Positions 47,662 through 57,455 are shown, numbered from the stretch's first letter. The stretch: DNA of 64,000 nt from Sphingomonas sp. (GCA_013001055.1 JABDNH010000007.1:175422-239421), one strand, 5' to 3'. Made by a program: numbers and translations. The notes: generated by a model not told the origin, from the sequence alone.

Positions 47662-48723
47662 ATGGACGACAGCCGAGACCTTGGACACCTGGCAAGACGC
47701 ACCTTGGTCGTGTTGCTCCTTGTCGGGCTTGGGCTCTTGCTGGTCCCGCTAGCTTCAACATTGCTCCTCATCTTCGGTGCCGTCCTCATTGCAGTCCTAA
47801 TCCGCGCCGCGGGCACTCCGTTCCGCATGATCGGGTTGTCCGACGGATTTTCCGTGCTCCTCGGCCTGTTGGCGATCTTCTTCATCGTCGGATTGGCGGG
47901 CTGGCTTTTCGGCGCCCAGTTGTCCGGCCAGTTCGCAGCACTGCAAGCGCAGTTGACCGAAGCCTTCCCAGTGGTGCGCGACCGGCTTTCCGAGCTTCCC
48001 CTGTTCGGCCAACTTGCATCTTCCACGCCTGATTTTCAGGGGCTCGCCGGGCAAGCATTAGGCTTTGCCTTCGGTTTCCTCGGCCTCATCACCAACCTGG
48101 TGCTGGTGATTGTCGGCGCGGTCTATTTCGCGCTGGAGCCGCGCGTGTATGCGCATGGCACGGCCAAGCTTTTCCCAAAGGACCGGTCGGGCAAGGTCAT
48201 CGAAGCGATGGATGCCTCGGGCGTTGCCCTAAAGCGCTACCTGGTCGGCCAGCTCGCTACGATGACTCTCGTCGGGCTGATGGTCGGCATCGGCCTTTCG
48301 ATCGTCGGTGTGCCGTCTGCCGCGGCGCTCGGCATCATGGTTGCGCTGGCGAATTTCATACCGCTGATCGGACCCTTCATCGGCGCCATTCCCGGGCTGA
48401 TTATCGCCTTCAGCGCGACGCCTGAGCTGTTCTGGTATGCGGTCGCGGTCTATCTCGTCGCCCAGCAGATCGAAGGCAACGTGCTGACCCCGCTGGTGCA
48501 GCAGCGCGCCGTGTCGATCCCGCCGGCATTGCTGATCTTTGCGCTGGCTGCATTGGGCGCCCTGTTCGGCCTGATCGGCGTCGTCTTGGCCGCGCCGCTC
48601 ACCGTCGTGCTCTACACGCTGGTCAGCATGCTCTGGAGCCGCGATGCCCTGGGCCACGACGTTCAGGTGCCGGGCTGCCCGCCCAAGGACACGCCAAAAG
48701 AGGAAGAGCCTGTTTCGGCATAG
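47662..48723 (+). CDS. AI-2E family transporter
   Basis: The 353-residue protein has the eight-helix AI-2E fold: two N-terminal helices, a periplasmic loop (about 65-130), then helices with SAAALGIMVALANFIPLIGPFIGAIPG and EGNVLTPLVQQRAVSIPPALL. Members include AI-2 exporters (TqsA) and sodium/proton antiporters, so substrate is open. The track start lies 94 residues inside divergent purT; ATG 47662 follows GGGGGG. Confidence 0.9.
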   Translation: MDDSRDLGHLARRTLVVLLLVGLGLLLVPLASTLLLIFGAVLIAVLIRAAGTPFRMIGLSDGFSVLLGLLAIFFIVGLAGWLFGAQLSGQFAALQAQLTEAFPVVRDRLSELPLFGQLASSTPDFQGLAGQALGFAFGFLGLITNLVLVIVGAVYFALEPRVYAHGTAKLFPKDRSGKVIEAMDASGVALKRYLVGQLATMTLVGLMVGIGLSIVGVPSAAALGIMVALANFIPLIGPFIGAIPGLIIAFSATPELFWYAVAVYLVAQQIEGNVLTPLVQQRAVSIPPALLIFALAALGALFGLIGVVLAAPLTVVLYTLVSMLWSRDALGHDVQVPGCPPKDTPKEEEPVSA

Positions 48724-48757
48724 AAAAAGGGCCGACGCTGGACGCCGGCCCCTTTTT
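48724..48757. terminator. Bidirectional terminator
   Basis: GGGCCG and CGGCCC arms with a partly paired centre, bordered by five A on the left and five T on the right, end both the AI-2E gene and the convergent CHRD gene. Confidence 0.8.
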
Positions 48758-48774
48758 GCGTTGTCGGGCTTCGA

Positions 48775-49224
48775 TCAGTCGCGATCGTATAGCTGGCCAC
48801 GAATGGCGCCGTTCGGATATTCAGCGGTGTGGATCTGCACGTAGAACATCGACGGGTTGCCTTCGATCCGGTTCTCGCGCCATTCGCCGCCATCACGGCA
48901 TGCGGACCAGCTGCCGTCTTCACCTTCGAGCGCCATCACGACGGGCCCATTGGTGCCGCGGACACCCATGTGAATATGAGCGCTGGTCGGGACGACGCCG
49001 CGTACCTCGTCGATTTCCCAGCATATGCGATCGAAATTGTCGGAAATGGTAACTTCGGCGCGGGCATAGCCGTCGGGATCGCCGCCGCCAGGCACTTCCG
49101 CGCCGACCAGATAGGCGGTGTAAGTCTCGGCAAGCTGTTCGGTGACCGTTTCCTCGATAGTCGCACAGCCAGCCAGCAAGGCGCTACTTGCCGCAATCGG
49201 CGCTAAAAGTTTCATTGCACGCAT
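48775..49224 (-). CDS. CHRD domain lipoprotein
   Basis: The 149-residue protein has a lipoprotein signal (MRAMKLLAPIAASSALLAGC, Cys20) and a CHRD domain: ICWEIDEVRGVV, TSAHIHMGVRGTNGPVV, and IHTAEYPNGAIRGQLYD. CHRD domains occur in chordin and many bacterial secreted proteins; their role is unknown. GGGAG lies eight bases before ATG 49224. A hairpin in the leader covers part of that site. Confidence 0.88.
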   Translation of the reverse strand: MRAMKLLAPIAASSALLAGCATIEETVTEQLAETYTAYLVGAEVPGGGDPDGYARAEVTISDNFDRICWEIDEVRGVVPTSAHIHMGVRGTNGPVVMALEGEDGSWSACRDGGEWRENRIEGNPSMFYVQIHTAEYPNGAIRGQLYDRD

Positions 49225-49235
49225 AACATTTCTCC

Positions 49236-49266
49236 CTCTCGACCCGGATTTTTGCGGGTCGGAGAG
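49236..49266 (-). other. Leader hairpin overlapping the CHRD ribosome-binding site
   Basis: On the minus strand, CTCTCCGACCCG and CGGGTCGAGAG pair over eleven bases with one bulge. The 3' arm ends in GAGAG, immediately before the GGAG of the CHRD gene, so folding could limit ribosome access. No T-run follows. Confidence 0.4.
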
Positions 49267-49322
49267 AATAATGCATACGCGGGGTCGCTCGTTCCGGAGC
49301 CGACGCTGCGAACGGAGGTGCG

Positions 49323-50900
49323 CTACTCCCACTCGATCGTGCCCGGCGGCTTCGACGTATAGTCGTACACCACCCGGTTGATGCCCTTCACTTCGTTGAT
49401 GATCCGCGTTGCGACACCTTGCAGGAAAGCGCTTTCGAACGGGAAGACATCCGCCGTCATCCCGTCGACGCTGGTCACGGCACGCAGCCCGCAGACGCTG
49501 TCATAGGTCCGCGCATCGCCCATCACGCCAACCGTGCGCACCGGCAACAACACAGCAAAAGCCTGCCAGATGGCATCGTACAGCCCTGCATTGCGAATCT
49601 CTTCGAGGAAGATTGCGTCGGCCTTGCGCAAGATATCGCACTTTTCCTTGGTGACTTCGCCGGGGATGCGGATCGCAAGACCGGGTCCCGGGAATGGGTG
49701 GCGGCCGACGAAGGCCTCGGGCAGGCCGAGTTCCCGTCCCAGCTCGCGTACTTCGTCTTTGAAGAGCTCGCGCAGCGGCTCGACCAGCTGCATGTTCATG
49801 CGCTCGGGCAGGCCGCCGACATTATGGTGCGATTTGATCGTGACCGACGGCCCGCCGGTGAAGCTGACGCTTTCGATTACATCGGGATAGAGCGTCCCCT
49901 GCGCCAAAAAGTCCGCGCCGCCGATATTGCTGGCTTCCTCTTCGAACACCTCGATGAAGGTCTTGCCAATGAACTTGCGCTTCTTTTCGGGATCGTCGAG
50001 CCCGGCCAGCCCCGACAGGAACAGGTCTTCGGCGTCCACATGGACGAGCGGAATGTTGTAGTGACCGCGAAACAGGCCGACGACCTGTTCGGCCTCGGCC
50101 ATGCGCATCAGCCCGTGATCGACAAACACGCACGTCAATTGGTCGCCGATCGCCTCATGGATCAGCACCGCCGCGACCGCCGAATCGACGCCGCCCGAAA
50201 GGCCGCAGATGACCTTGCCGTCGCCCACCTGTTCGCGGATCGCCTTGATCTGCGCATCGCGGTACGCGCCCATCGTCCACTCGCCCGAACAGCCGCAAAT
50301 GTGACGCACGAAGTTGCTGATCAGCCGCGCCCCGTCGGGCGTATGCACGACCTCGGGGTGGAACTGCGTCCCGTAATAAGCGCGCTTCTCGTCGGCGATC
50401 ACGGCAAAGGGCGCCCCGTCGGACGTCGCGACGATATCGAACCCGTCGGCGAACTTGGTCACCTTGTCGCCATGGCTCATCCAAACCTGGTGGCGCTCGC
50501 CTACTTCCCACATCCCGTCGAACAAGGCGCAGGGCTTGGTCACGGTCAGGAACGCGCGGCCGAATTCGCCGCCTTCGGCGGTGCCGTGGCCGGTTTCGAC
50601 GGTGCCGCCAAGCTGGTGGGTCATAACCTGCTGGCCGTAGCAGATGCCAAGGATGGGCAATCCACTTTCGAACACGATGTCGGGAGCGCGCGGGCTATCG
50701 GGTTCGGGCACGCCGCGCGGGCTGCCCGACAGGATGATGCCCTTGGGCTGCAGCCGTTCGAACGCGGCCTCGGCCATCGTGAACGGCGCGATTTCGCAAT
50801 AGACCCCCGCCTCGCGCACGCGCCGCGCGATGAGCTGCGTCACTTGGCTGCCGAAATCCACGATGAGGATGGTTTCGTCGTGGGCCAATTCGGTCATCAT
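49323..50900 (-). CDS. guaA: GMP synthase (glutamine-hydrolysing)
   Basis: This enzyme converts XMP to GMP. The 525-residue protein has the class I glutamine amidotransferase domain ([37 protein letters not shown] with the nucleophile Cys; QFHPEVVHT), then the ATP pyrophosphatase domain ([14 protein letters not shown]), and the dimerisation domain ending IEWE. The track start is 30 residues too long. ATG 50900 gives the same 525 residues as the E. coli enzyme. Confidence 0.98.
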   Translation of the reverse strand: MMTELAHDETILIVDFGSQVTQLIARRVREAGVYCEIAPFTMAEAAFERLQPKGIILSGSPRGVPEPDSPRAPDIVFESGLPILGICYGQQVMTHQLGGTVETGHGTAEGGEFGRAFLTVTKPCALFDGMWEVGERHQVWMSHGDKVTKFADGFDIVATSDGAPFAVIADEKRAYYGTQFHPEVVHTPDGARLISNFVRHICGCSGEWTMGAYRDAQIKAIREQVGDGKVICGLSGGVDSAVAAVLIHEAIGDQLTCVFVDHGLMRMAEAEQVVGLFRGHYNIPLVHVDAEDLFLSGLAGLDDPEKKRKFIGKTFIEVFEEEASNIGGADFLAQGTLYPDVIESVSFTGGPSVTIKSHHNVGGLPERMNMQLVEPLRELFKDEVRELGRELGLPEAFVGRHPFPGPGLAIRIPGEVTKEKCDILRKADAIFLEEIRNAGLYDAIWQAFAVLLPVRTVGVMGDARTYDSVCGLRAVTSVDGMTADVFPFESAFLQGVATRIINEVKGINRVVYDYTSKPPGTIEWE

Positions 50901-51042
50901 GGGTCTTTCTGCACGCTTAGGTTGTCGGAGCGATAGGAGGGCACCGCTTGCATGTCCACAGGCAGCGCCGTGGTGCGACGATATCACCACAACGGACCTT
51001 CTTGCAGGCCCGTATTTACTATGATGCCGCTAGCATTGCGCC

Positions 51043-51429
51043 ATGGCCCATATCATTCTTGCCGAAGACGATGAAGTCAGCGCATACTTGGCACGCGCCG
51101 CGTTGGAAGACCTCGGCCACATCGTCGGTATCCTGCCCGACGGCAGCCGCGTTCTCGAAGTCGCTACGACAAAACAGCCCGATCTGCTGATCCTCGACGC
51201 CTCGATGCCCAACAAGAGCGGGCTCGGAGCCCTGCGCGAAGTGCGCGCGACCCTGGGTTGGTCGCTTCCGGTGCTGATGCTGACGGGCCGGACGAGCCGC
51301 GATGACGAAGCGCTCGCCTACAAGGCCGGTGCCGACGATTATCTGCGCAAACCGTTCGATCCGGATGAGCTTGCGATCCGCGTTGAATCGTTGCTCAGCC
51401 AGCACGCGCTACGCATGCGCGCCTCATAA
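51043..51429 (+). CDS. Single-domain response regulator
   Basis: The 128-residue receiver domain has no output domain. The acidic pocket EDD (8-10), phospho-acceptor Asp52 (LLILDASMP), Thr81 and Lys103 (LRKPF) are all intact, so it should be active. It could take phosphate from the orphan Hpt protein at 37954 or a distant kinase; that link is inference. No kinase is adjacent. Confidence 0.92.
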   Translation: MAHIILAEDDEVSAYLARAALEDLGHIVGILPDGSRVLEVATTKQPDLLILDASMPNKSGLGALREVRATLGWSLPVLMLTGRTSRDDEALAYKAGADDYLRKPFDPDELAIRVESLLSQHALRMRAS

Positions 51430-51432
51430 GAA

Positions 51433-51471
51433 GAAGGGCGCGGGAACTGCACTGCAGCGCCCACGCCCTTC
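51433..51471. terminator. Possible weak terminator between convergent genes
   Basis: GAAGGGCG and CGCCCTTC form the outer stem of a hairpin between the receiver gene and the convergent YDR-repeat gene. No T-run follows, so it may be Rho-assisted or only a transcript-end stabiliser. Confidence 0.35.
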
Positions 51472-51495
51472 CTCGATCACCGCAAAGAGTGCTGA

Positions 51496-52104
51496 TCAGC
51501 GGCGATCGATATCGAGATCGCGGATCCGGCCGTTGCGTTCGATATCGCAGTCGAACCTGATGTCCGGACGCTGCGAATAGCCGTAGCCGTTGCGATTGTA
51601 GCGGTTGTACTGGGTCGCAGAGCGGCCCGACATGGCCACCCCGTCAACGCTCAGGCCGTAACGCGTGCGCTTGACTTCGGTAATCCCGGCGACGCGGGCC
51701 TGGTTCTGGTAACGGTTGTAGCGATTGTCGTAGCGACGATCGTAACGGTCGCGGCGGTCATAGCGATCGTTGCGGTTATACCGGTCATATCGATCGTTAT
51801 AGGCATAGCGGTTGAGCCTCTGCTCGACGGCCGCGGCGCAACGATCGACCAGCTGGTTGTTGCTCAGTCCGTAGCGGCCGCCATAGCGGTCATTCCGGTC
51901 GTAGCCGCGGTCATAGCCGTTGTTGCCGTACGGATACTGACCATAATTGCCGGCACCCAGGACACCCCTGATGATGGTGCCGATGACGACTTCCTCGACG
52001 CTCGGCCCGTTGCGGTACTGCGCCTGCGCGGGCGTCGCGGCAAATCCTGCCGCTGCCATGGTCGCGGCACCTATCGCGGCCAGCTTGATCTTCGTGTTTG
52101 CCAT
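51496..52104 (-). CDS. Secreted YDR-repeat protein of unknown function
   Basis: The 202-residue protein has a signal peptide (KIKLAAIGAATMAAAGFAATPAQA), a Gly/Tyr/Asn-rich stretch, a repeat region of YDR and NDR units, and a C-terminal domain with VAGITEVKRTRYGLSVDGV and IRFDCDIERNGRIRDLDI. Similar Tyr/Arg-rich periplasmic proteins are common in sphingomonads; I do not know a function. The start has GGAG seven bases upstream. Confidence 0.75.
   Translation of the reverse strand: MANTKIKLAAIGAATMAAAGFAATPAQAQYRNGPSVEEVVIGTIIRGVLGAGNYGQYPYGNNGYDRGYDRNDRYGGRYGLSNNQLVDRCAAAVEQRLNRYAYNDRYDRYNRNDRYDRRDRYDRRYDNRYNRYQNQARVAGITEVKRTRYGLSVDGVAMSGRSATQYNRYNRNGYGYSQRPDIRFDCDIERNGRIRDLDIDRR
51712..51798 (-). 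repeat. Coding tandem repeat (NDRYDRYNR units)
   Basis: Residues 103-131 of the YDR-repeat protein consist of NDRYDR, YNRNDR, YDRRDR and YDRRYD units, encoded by near-repeats of the six-base pattern cgatcg/cggtcg with tat. Length variation between strains is likely. Confidence 0.7.
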
Positions 52105-52242
52105 GTTGCTTCTCCTTGTGCGTGACGCCCGGGGAATCCGGAAAAAACCTCGTTTTCCGCCAGTGTTGAGGCTGTTCTACCAAATGGCGACTGAGGTCAT
52201 GCTGAACGCTTGGGTTGGGAAATGTTCAGGATTGCACGCACA

Positions 52243-52278
52243 AAAAAAGCGCCGGCGCCACCGCGCCGACGCTTTTTC
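52243..52278 (-). terminator. Terminator of the prolyl oligopeptidase gene
   Basis: On the minus strand a 10-bp GC stem (GCGTCGGCGC and GCGCCGGCGC with one G-T pair) and a four-base loop are followed by seven T. It lies 16 bases after the oligopeptidase stop. The five T on the other side would also permit termination in the plus direction. Confidence 0.82.
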
Positions 52279-52293
52279 GCAAGGACAGTAGGT

Positions 52294-54537
52294 CTATTCC
52301 CCTTGCGGGGTTTCCAACCCGGTGAAATGCGCCAGGAATGCCGCAACATCGGCGGCCTCTTCGATGATCTTGTCGGTCGGCTTGCCGGAGCCATGACCCG
52401 CGCGCGTTTCGATACGGATCAGCAGCGGCTCGTCCTCCGGCCCCGCCTTTTCCTGCAGCATCGCGACATATTTGAAGCTGTGCCCCGGTACGACGCGGTC
52501 ATCGGTGTCGGCGGTCGTCACCAGCACCGCCGGATAATCGATCTGTGACTTCACATTGTGGTAAGGCGAGAAGGTCAGGTTATATTTGAAATCCCGTTCT
52601 TTCGCCGGATAATTATAGTCATCGACCCAGTAGCGCCCCGCGGTGAATTGGTCGAAGCGCACCATGTCCATCACGCCGACCGCCGCATGGCCCGCATCGA
52701 AAAGATCGGGACGCTGGTTGACCGAAGCGCCGACCAACAAGCCGCCATTGGAGCGCCCTTCGATTGCCAGCCCGTCGGGCGTCGTCACGCCATTTGCCTT
52801 GAGCCATTCGCCCGCCGCCGCGAAATCGTCGAACACGTTCTGCTTGTTGAAGCGCCGCCCGCCATCGTGCCACGCCTTGCCATACTCGCCGCCGCCGCGA
52901 ATGTTTGCCACGGCATAGGCACCGCCTGCATCCATCCACGCGATCCGCGTCGGGGAAAAGCCCGGCCGCACCGAGATATTGAAGCCGCCATAGCCATAGA
53001 GCAACGTCGGCGCCGGCCCCGTCACGTCGGCCCGTTTCGTGATGAACATCGGAATGCGCGTGCCATCCTTGCTCGTATAGAAAACTTGCTCGGTCGTATA
53101 ATCGTCTGGATCAAAAGCGACGTCAGGGGCCGCCCAGACTTCGCTGGTTCCTCTGTCGATGTCGTAGCGATAGATCGTCGATGGCCGTCCAAAGCTCGAG
53201 AAGCTGTAGAACGTCTCTGAATTGTCAGGCGATCCGCCGAAGCCGCCAGCGCTCCCGATGCCCGGCAGGTCCACCGTGCGTACCATAGTGCCGTCCATGC
53301 CGAAGATACGCGCTTCCGATTTCACGTCGACCAGATATTCGGCGACCAGATTGCCGCCGACATGGTCGGCATCGATCAGCACCGCTTCCTCTTCGGGGAT
53401 TACCCACGTGCGGGTCAGATCGGGATCGTCGATATCGACCTTGAAGACACCGCCACGCTGCGCATCGCGATTGGTCTGGAAAAAGAAGGTGGTGTCGTCA
53501 TTGCCGACATAGCTTGTTTCGTAATCCACTCCGGGTTCGATCACGACGGTCTTCATCATGTTGGTATCGAGATCGATAATCGCCGTCTCCCAGCCATCGG
53601 TACCGGTCGATGACGACGTAATCAGGTAACGCCCGTCATCCGAGACGGTCGCGGTATTGTTGAGCTCCGGATTGTCGGAACGCGAAAAAACAAGCTGGTC
53701 ATCGTCCTGGCTCGTCCCGAGGCGGTGGAAATAGACCGCCTGATTGGTGTTGAGGCCGATGAACTTGCCGCCCTCCTCGCTCGCCGGGAAACGGCTGTAG
53801 TAAAAGCCCGAGCCATCCTTGGCCCAATCAAGGCTGGAAAACTTCACCCACTCGATCGTGTCGTCCAGGACGTCGCCCGTCGCGACATCGAGAACCTTGA
53901 GCGTGCGCCAGTCGGATCCGCCATCCTGGATCGCGTAAAGAAGCTTGGTACCATCCTCGTTCGGCACATATTCCGCCAGCGCGGTCGCACCATCATCGCT
54001 CCACGTGTTGGGATCGATCAGCACGCGCTCGTCACCATCGAGCCCGCGGCGCACATACAGCACCGATTGCGGCTGCAGCCCGTCATTCTTGGAATAGAAA
54101 TAGGTGCCTTCGCGGCTGGTCGGCACGCCGATGCGCTCATAATCGTAAAGCGCGGTCATGCGCTCCTTGAACCACTGCGTCCCCGGCAGCGCGTCGAGGA
54201 ACGCACCCGATACGTCGTTCTGCGCTTCGACCCACTGGGCGACCTCGGGATCTTCGCGCACATCATTCTCGAGCCAGCGATAGGGATCGGCGATGGTCAC
54301 GCCGTGGATCGTCTCGACCACATCGCCCTTGCGGGTCTTGGGATAGACGATGCCGACCATGTCGCCGTCATCCTGCACCAGGTCGGCCGCGGGTTCGGCA
54401 TCGGGCGCCTGCGCGGTGGTCTTGGCATTCGCCAAGGGATCGCCTTCCGGCAGTTGTGTTCCATTGCCGACGCGGTGCTCGACGCAGGCCGCGGTGCTCA
54501 AGAGGGAAATGGCGAGGGCAAACCGGACACTACGCAT
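52294..54537 (-). CDS. Prolyl oligopeptidase family (S9A) lipoprotein
   Basis: This serine peptidase cleaves short peptides after proline. The 747-residue protein has a signal ending STAAC (Cys18), a seven-bladed propeller (about 90-460), and the catalytic domain with YGYGGFNISVRPGF. The triad is EGRSNGGLLVGA (Ser, about 594), DTDDRVVP (Asp, about 675), and GHGSGKPTDK (His, about 710). E. coli protease II and mammalian POP are cytoplasmic, so the lipobox points to a periplasmic form. The track start is 40 residues longer; ATG 54537 has GGAG eight bases upstream. Confidence 0.93.
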   Translation of the reverse strand: MRSVRFALAISLLSTAACVEHRVGNGTQLPEGDPLANAKTTAQAPDAEPAADLVQDDGDMVGIVYPKTRKGDVVETIHGVTIADPYRWLENDVREDPEVAQWVEAQNDVSGAFLDALPGTQWFKERMTALYDYERIGVPTSREGTYFYSKNDGLQPQSVLYVRRGLDGDERVLIDPNTWSDDGATALAEYVPNEDGTKLLYAIQDGGSDWRTLKVLDVATGDVLDDTIEWVKFSSLDWAKDGSGFYYSRFPASEEGGKFIGLNTNQAVYFHRLGTSQDDDQLVFSRSDNPELNNTATVSDDGRYLITSSSTGTDGWETAIIDLDTNMMKTVVIEPGVDYETSYVGNDDTTFFFQTNRDAQRGGVFKVDIDDPDLTRTWVIPEEEAVLIDADHVGGNLVAEYLVDVKSEARIFGMDGTMVRTVDLPGIGSAGGFGGSPDNSETFYSFSSFGRPSTIYRYDIDRGTSEVWAAPDVAFDPDDYTTEQVFYTSKDGTRIPMFITKRADVTGPAPTLLYGYGGFNISVRPGFSPTRIAWMDAGGAYAVANIRGGGEYGKAWHDGGRRFNKQNVFDDFAAAGEWLKANGVTTPDGLAIEGRSNGGLLVGASVNQRPDLFDAGHAAVGVMDMVRFDQFTAGRYWVDDYNYPAKERDFKYNLTFSPYHNVKSQIDYPAVLVTTADTDDRVVPGHSFKYVAMLQEKAGPEDEPLLIRIETRAGHGSGKPTDKIIEEAADVAAFLAHFTGLETPQGE

Positions 54538-54803
54538 GAAAGTCACTCCAATCTTTGGCAAATCGGAGACGATGTGGCGCAGGTAAGGGCCCCTTGTCCA
54601 GCCAGGGCGCGACATGGTGGACATACCTCCCGCACGCATGTGGTGCTCATGCAACAAGCAGAACTTTAATCTCTAAGATTGATCCATGCCGCCTTGTGCC
54701 TGGTGGGGGACTGCGCAAGGCTTCATGCAACGGGCGGGGGGTTGTGCCGTCTCCTCGCACCTTGCATAGGCGGATGGCCCGACCGCCGGGTCAGGAGTAT
54801 CTC

Positions 54804-57446
54804 ATGCGCAACATATTTTTTTCGAGCGCCGCGATTGGCGCGATCGCCCTTTCGACTGCCCTTGCCACGCCTGCGGCGGCCGAAGACTGCATTCTCGATA
54901 CCATTGGTGATGGCTTGCTAGATGGCACCGGTGGTGCAGTGAGCCTGGGTGACGATACCGCGCTTGCCTGCAGCACCGATGCGAAGGCCGAAGACAATCA
55001 CACCGTCGCGATCGGTTATCAGGCGCAGGCCGGTGACGGTACCGACGCCGACCGCACGGGCCAGATCGGCGCAAGCGCCATCGGCAGCCTCGCCCAGGCC
55101 ACCCACGCCGGCACCACTGCGCTCGGCTACCAGGCCGGCGCCACCGCAACGAGCGCGACTTCGATCGGCGCCTTCAGCGATGCCACCGCGCTTTTCGCCG
55201 TCGCAATGGGTTATTCGGCGCAGGCCGCCGGCGATTATGCGGTCGTGGTCGGCGGTTCGGCGACGGCCAGCGGATCCGGCAGCGTCGCCATCGGCGGCGA
55301 TGGTGTGGATGGCGACAATCTTGGCGCGCAGGCAACCGCCGATTTCGCTGTGGCGCTAGGCCCGGATGCACTGGCTAGCGCGACGAATTCGATTGCGATC
55401 GGCGCTGCAGCAGCCGAATCTGCGAACGCCGTTGCGATGGGTTTTGACGCCTTTGCCGGCGCCATCAACGCCACCGCGGTCGGCCCCGATGCCTCGGCGG
55501 AAGGCGAAGCGTCGACGGCACTAGGCGCCGGCGCCAAGAGCTTCGGCATCGGCTCGGTATCGCTCGGCCAGAGCGCCTTCGCTGGAAGTGACGCTTCAAT
55601 CGCTATCGGCCAGAATGCCAGCGCCGCCGGATTGGACGGCCCCGGGCCGACCACCGCCATTGCCATCGGCATGAACGCTTCTGCCGGCGATGCGGGCCTT
55701 GCCGTCGGTGAAAGCGCTAGCGCTACCATGGATGGTGTCGCGCTGGGCCGGAACAGTTCGGCAGGTATCGGCAGCCTGGCTGTCGGCAACGGCGCCACCA
55801 CCGACATTGCTGTTCTGGGTGCCACCGCCATCGGCCCGAATGCGCAGGCCAATGCGGATAATTCAGTGGCGCTCGGCGCGGGCTCGATAGCGACGGAAGC
55901 CAACACGGTATCGGTCGGGAGCGTCGGCAGCGAACGCCGCATCGTCAACGTCGGTACGGCGATCAATGGCACGGACGCTGCCAACAAGGCTTATGTCGAC
56001 GGTCAAATCACTGCCGTCAGTAGCAATGTGGCCACGATTGAAGCGACGCTAGAATATTTTGACGTCAACTCGTCGATGGGCCCAGCCACCGCCAATGGCG
56101 CTGAATCGATTGCGATCGGTCCTGAGGCGAATGCTTTGGGATCACGCTCTGTCGCAATGGGCGCTGACGGCAATAATAATGGCGGAACCGAGGGCGCCGA
56201 GGCGTTTGGCGACGATAGTATCGCGCTAGGTACGGACACACGGGCAAACGACGCATTCGGTATTGCCCTGGGTGCTTACAGCCAATCGAGCGGATCTGCC
56301 GCCATTGCCGTCGGTGCGCTTTCCGAGGCAACGGCCGCATCTGCGACCGCGATCGGGCTCGAAGCGCAGGCGGACGGGGTCACGTCCAATGCCATCGGCT
56401 ATCGCGCCATCGCCACCGGCAAGGGCGCCATCGCATTCGGCGGCGACAGCGATCCTGCCGATGCGTTCGCTGACAGCAATGCGATCGGGTCGCAAGCAAG
56501 TGGCGAATATGCTCTTGCACTCGGCGTCGACACCAATGCCAGCGGCACGCGTTCGACAGCGCTCGCCATCGGTGCATCGGCATCGGGCATCGAATCGACC
56601 GTCATCGGCTTCCTCGCCTCGGCGACCGGCACGGAAGGGCTCGCGCTCGGGCGCCGCACCGAAGCAACGGTGTTCCGCTCCACCGCCATCGGCTCTTCCG
56701 CCAAGGCTACAGGCGTGAATTCGATGTCGATCGGCCGCGGTTCGATCGCCAGCGCCACCAATGCCACCGCCATCGGCGAAGTCGCACAGGCGACCAATAT
56801 CGCGGCGGTGGCCGTGGGCTCAAACGCTCAATCGGGCGGCGAAGGCTCGACCGCGGTCGGCCGCAGTGCAGTGGTAACACGCAGCCAAAGTACGGCGGTT
56901 GGCTTCCAAGCCAACGTCACGCACGCGGTGTCGACCGCGATCGGCGCCAACGCGACGACGACCCGCGATGAGCAGGTCATGATTGGCGGCGCGGGCAGCT
57001 CGGTGGCAATCGGCGATATCGATGCCTCCACCGCCGCGCAGGTCGGCCCTGTCGATGTCGTGACCGTCGATGCCAAGGGCACGTTGGGCCGCGGCGCGGC
57101 AGCATCGGCGGCGTCGGTCGACCGTATGAGCCTCGCGTTCCAGGGCACCATGCTCGCGCACGAAGCCGATCTCGCCGCGCTCGATCAGCGTGTCGCCTTC
57201 CTCGAAGGCGAACTTGACGGCATCGACGGCGGCATCGCTGCCGCAGCCGCGCTCGCTCCGATCGTTGCGCTGCCTGACCAGCCGCTGGTGCTCAACATCG
57301 GCGCGGCATCGCACGGCGGGCAGCAGGGCGTCGCCGGCACCATCGGCGGGCGCCTGTCCAATCGTATCGGGCTGGGCGCCGGGGTTGCCGCCAATACCGG
57401 CGACGGCAAGGTCACCGCGAAGGTGGGTGTGTCGATCGGTCTTTGA
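54804..57446 (+). CDS. Trimeric autotransporter (YadA/Hep-Hag-like) surface protein
   Basis: The 880-residue protein starts with a signal peptide (ALSTALATPAAA). It has two blocks of YadA-like head repeats, about 14 residues each, of the form AIGxxAxAxGxxSxALG (about 65-370 and 430-728). Between them is a neck-type motif, RIVNVGTAINGTDAANKAYVDGQ, near 375-400. A short coiled coil follows (about 775-805), then a four-strand anchor. The head folds into a left-handed parallel beta-roll; such proteins form trimers on the surface and mediate adhesion. The final residue is Leu, not the usual aromatic. The track start is 83 residues too far; ATG 54804 has AGGAG six bases upstream. Confidence 0.9.
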   Translation: MRNIFFSSAAIGAIALSTALATPAAAEDCILDTIGDGLLDGTGGAVSLGDDTALACSTDAKAEDNHTVAIGYQAQAGDGTDADRTGQIGASAIGSLAQATHAGTTALGYQAGATATSATSIGAFSDATALFAVAMGYSAQAAGDYAVVVGGSATASGSGSVAIGGDGVDGDNLGAQATADFAVALGPDALASATNSIAIGAAAAESANAVAMGFDAFAGAINATAVGPDASAEGEASTALGAGAKSFGIGSVSLGQSAFAGSDASIAIGQNASAAGLDGPGPTTAIAIGMNASAGDAGLAVGESASATMDGVALGRNSSAGIGSLAVGNGATTDIAVLGATAIGPNAQANADNSVALGAGSIATEANTVSVGSVGSERRIVNVGTAINGTDAANKAYVDGQITAVSSNVATIEATLEYFDVNSSMGPATANGAESIAIGPEANALGSRSVAMGADGNNNGGTEGAEAFGDDSIALGTDTRANDAFGIALGAYSQSSGSAAIAVGALSEATAASATAIGLEAQADGVTSNAIGYRAIATGKGAIAFGGDSDPADAFADSNAIGSQASGEYALALGVDTNASGTRSTALAIGASASGIESTVIGFLASATGTEGLALGRRTEATVFRSTAIGSSAKATGVNSMSIGRGSIASATNATAIGEVAQATNIAAVAVGSNAQSGGEGSTAVGRSAVVTRSQSTAVGFQANVTHAVSTAIGANATTTRDEQVMIGGAGSSVAIGDIDASTAAQVGPVDVVTVDAKGTLGRGAAASAASVDRMSLAFQGTMLAHEADLAALDQRVAFLEGELDGIDGGIAAAAALAPIVALPDQPLVLNIGAASHGGQQGVAGTIGGRLSNRIGLGAGVAANTGDGKVTAKVGVSIGL

Positions 57447-57455
57447 GCCACAGGA

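Noticed and set aside
49419-50936. 505-residue plus-strand ORF opposite guaA
   Set aside because: Antisense shadow; guaA covers the same bases with intact catalytic motifs.
51712-51798. Regular repeats that might suggest a CRISPR array
   Set aside because: The repeats are six-base coding units (YDR/NDR) in frame in a secreted protein, with no spacers.
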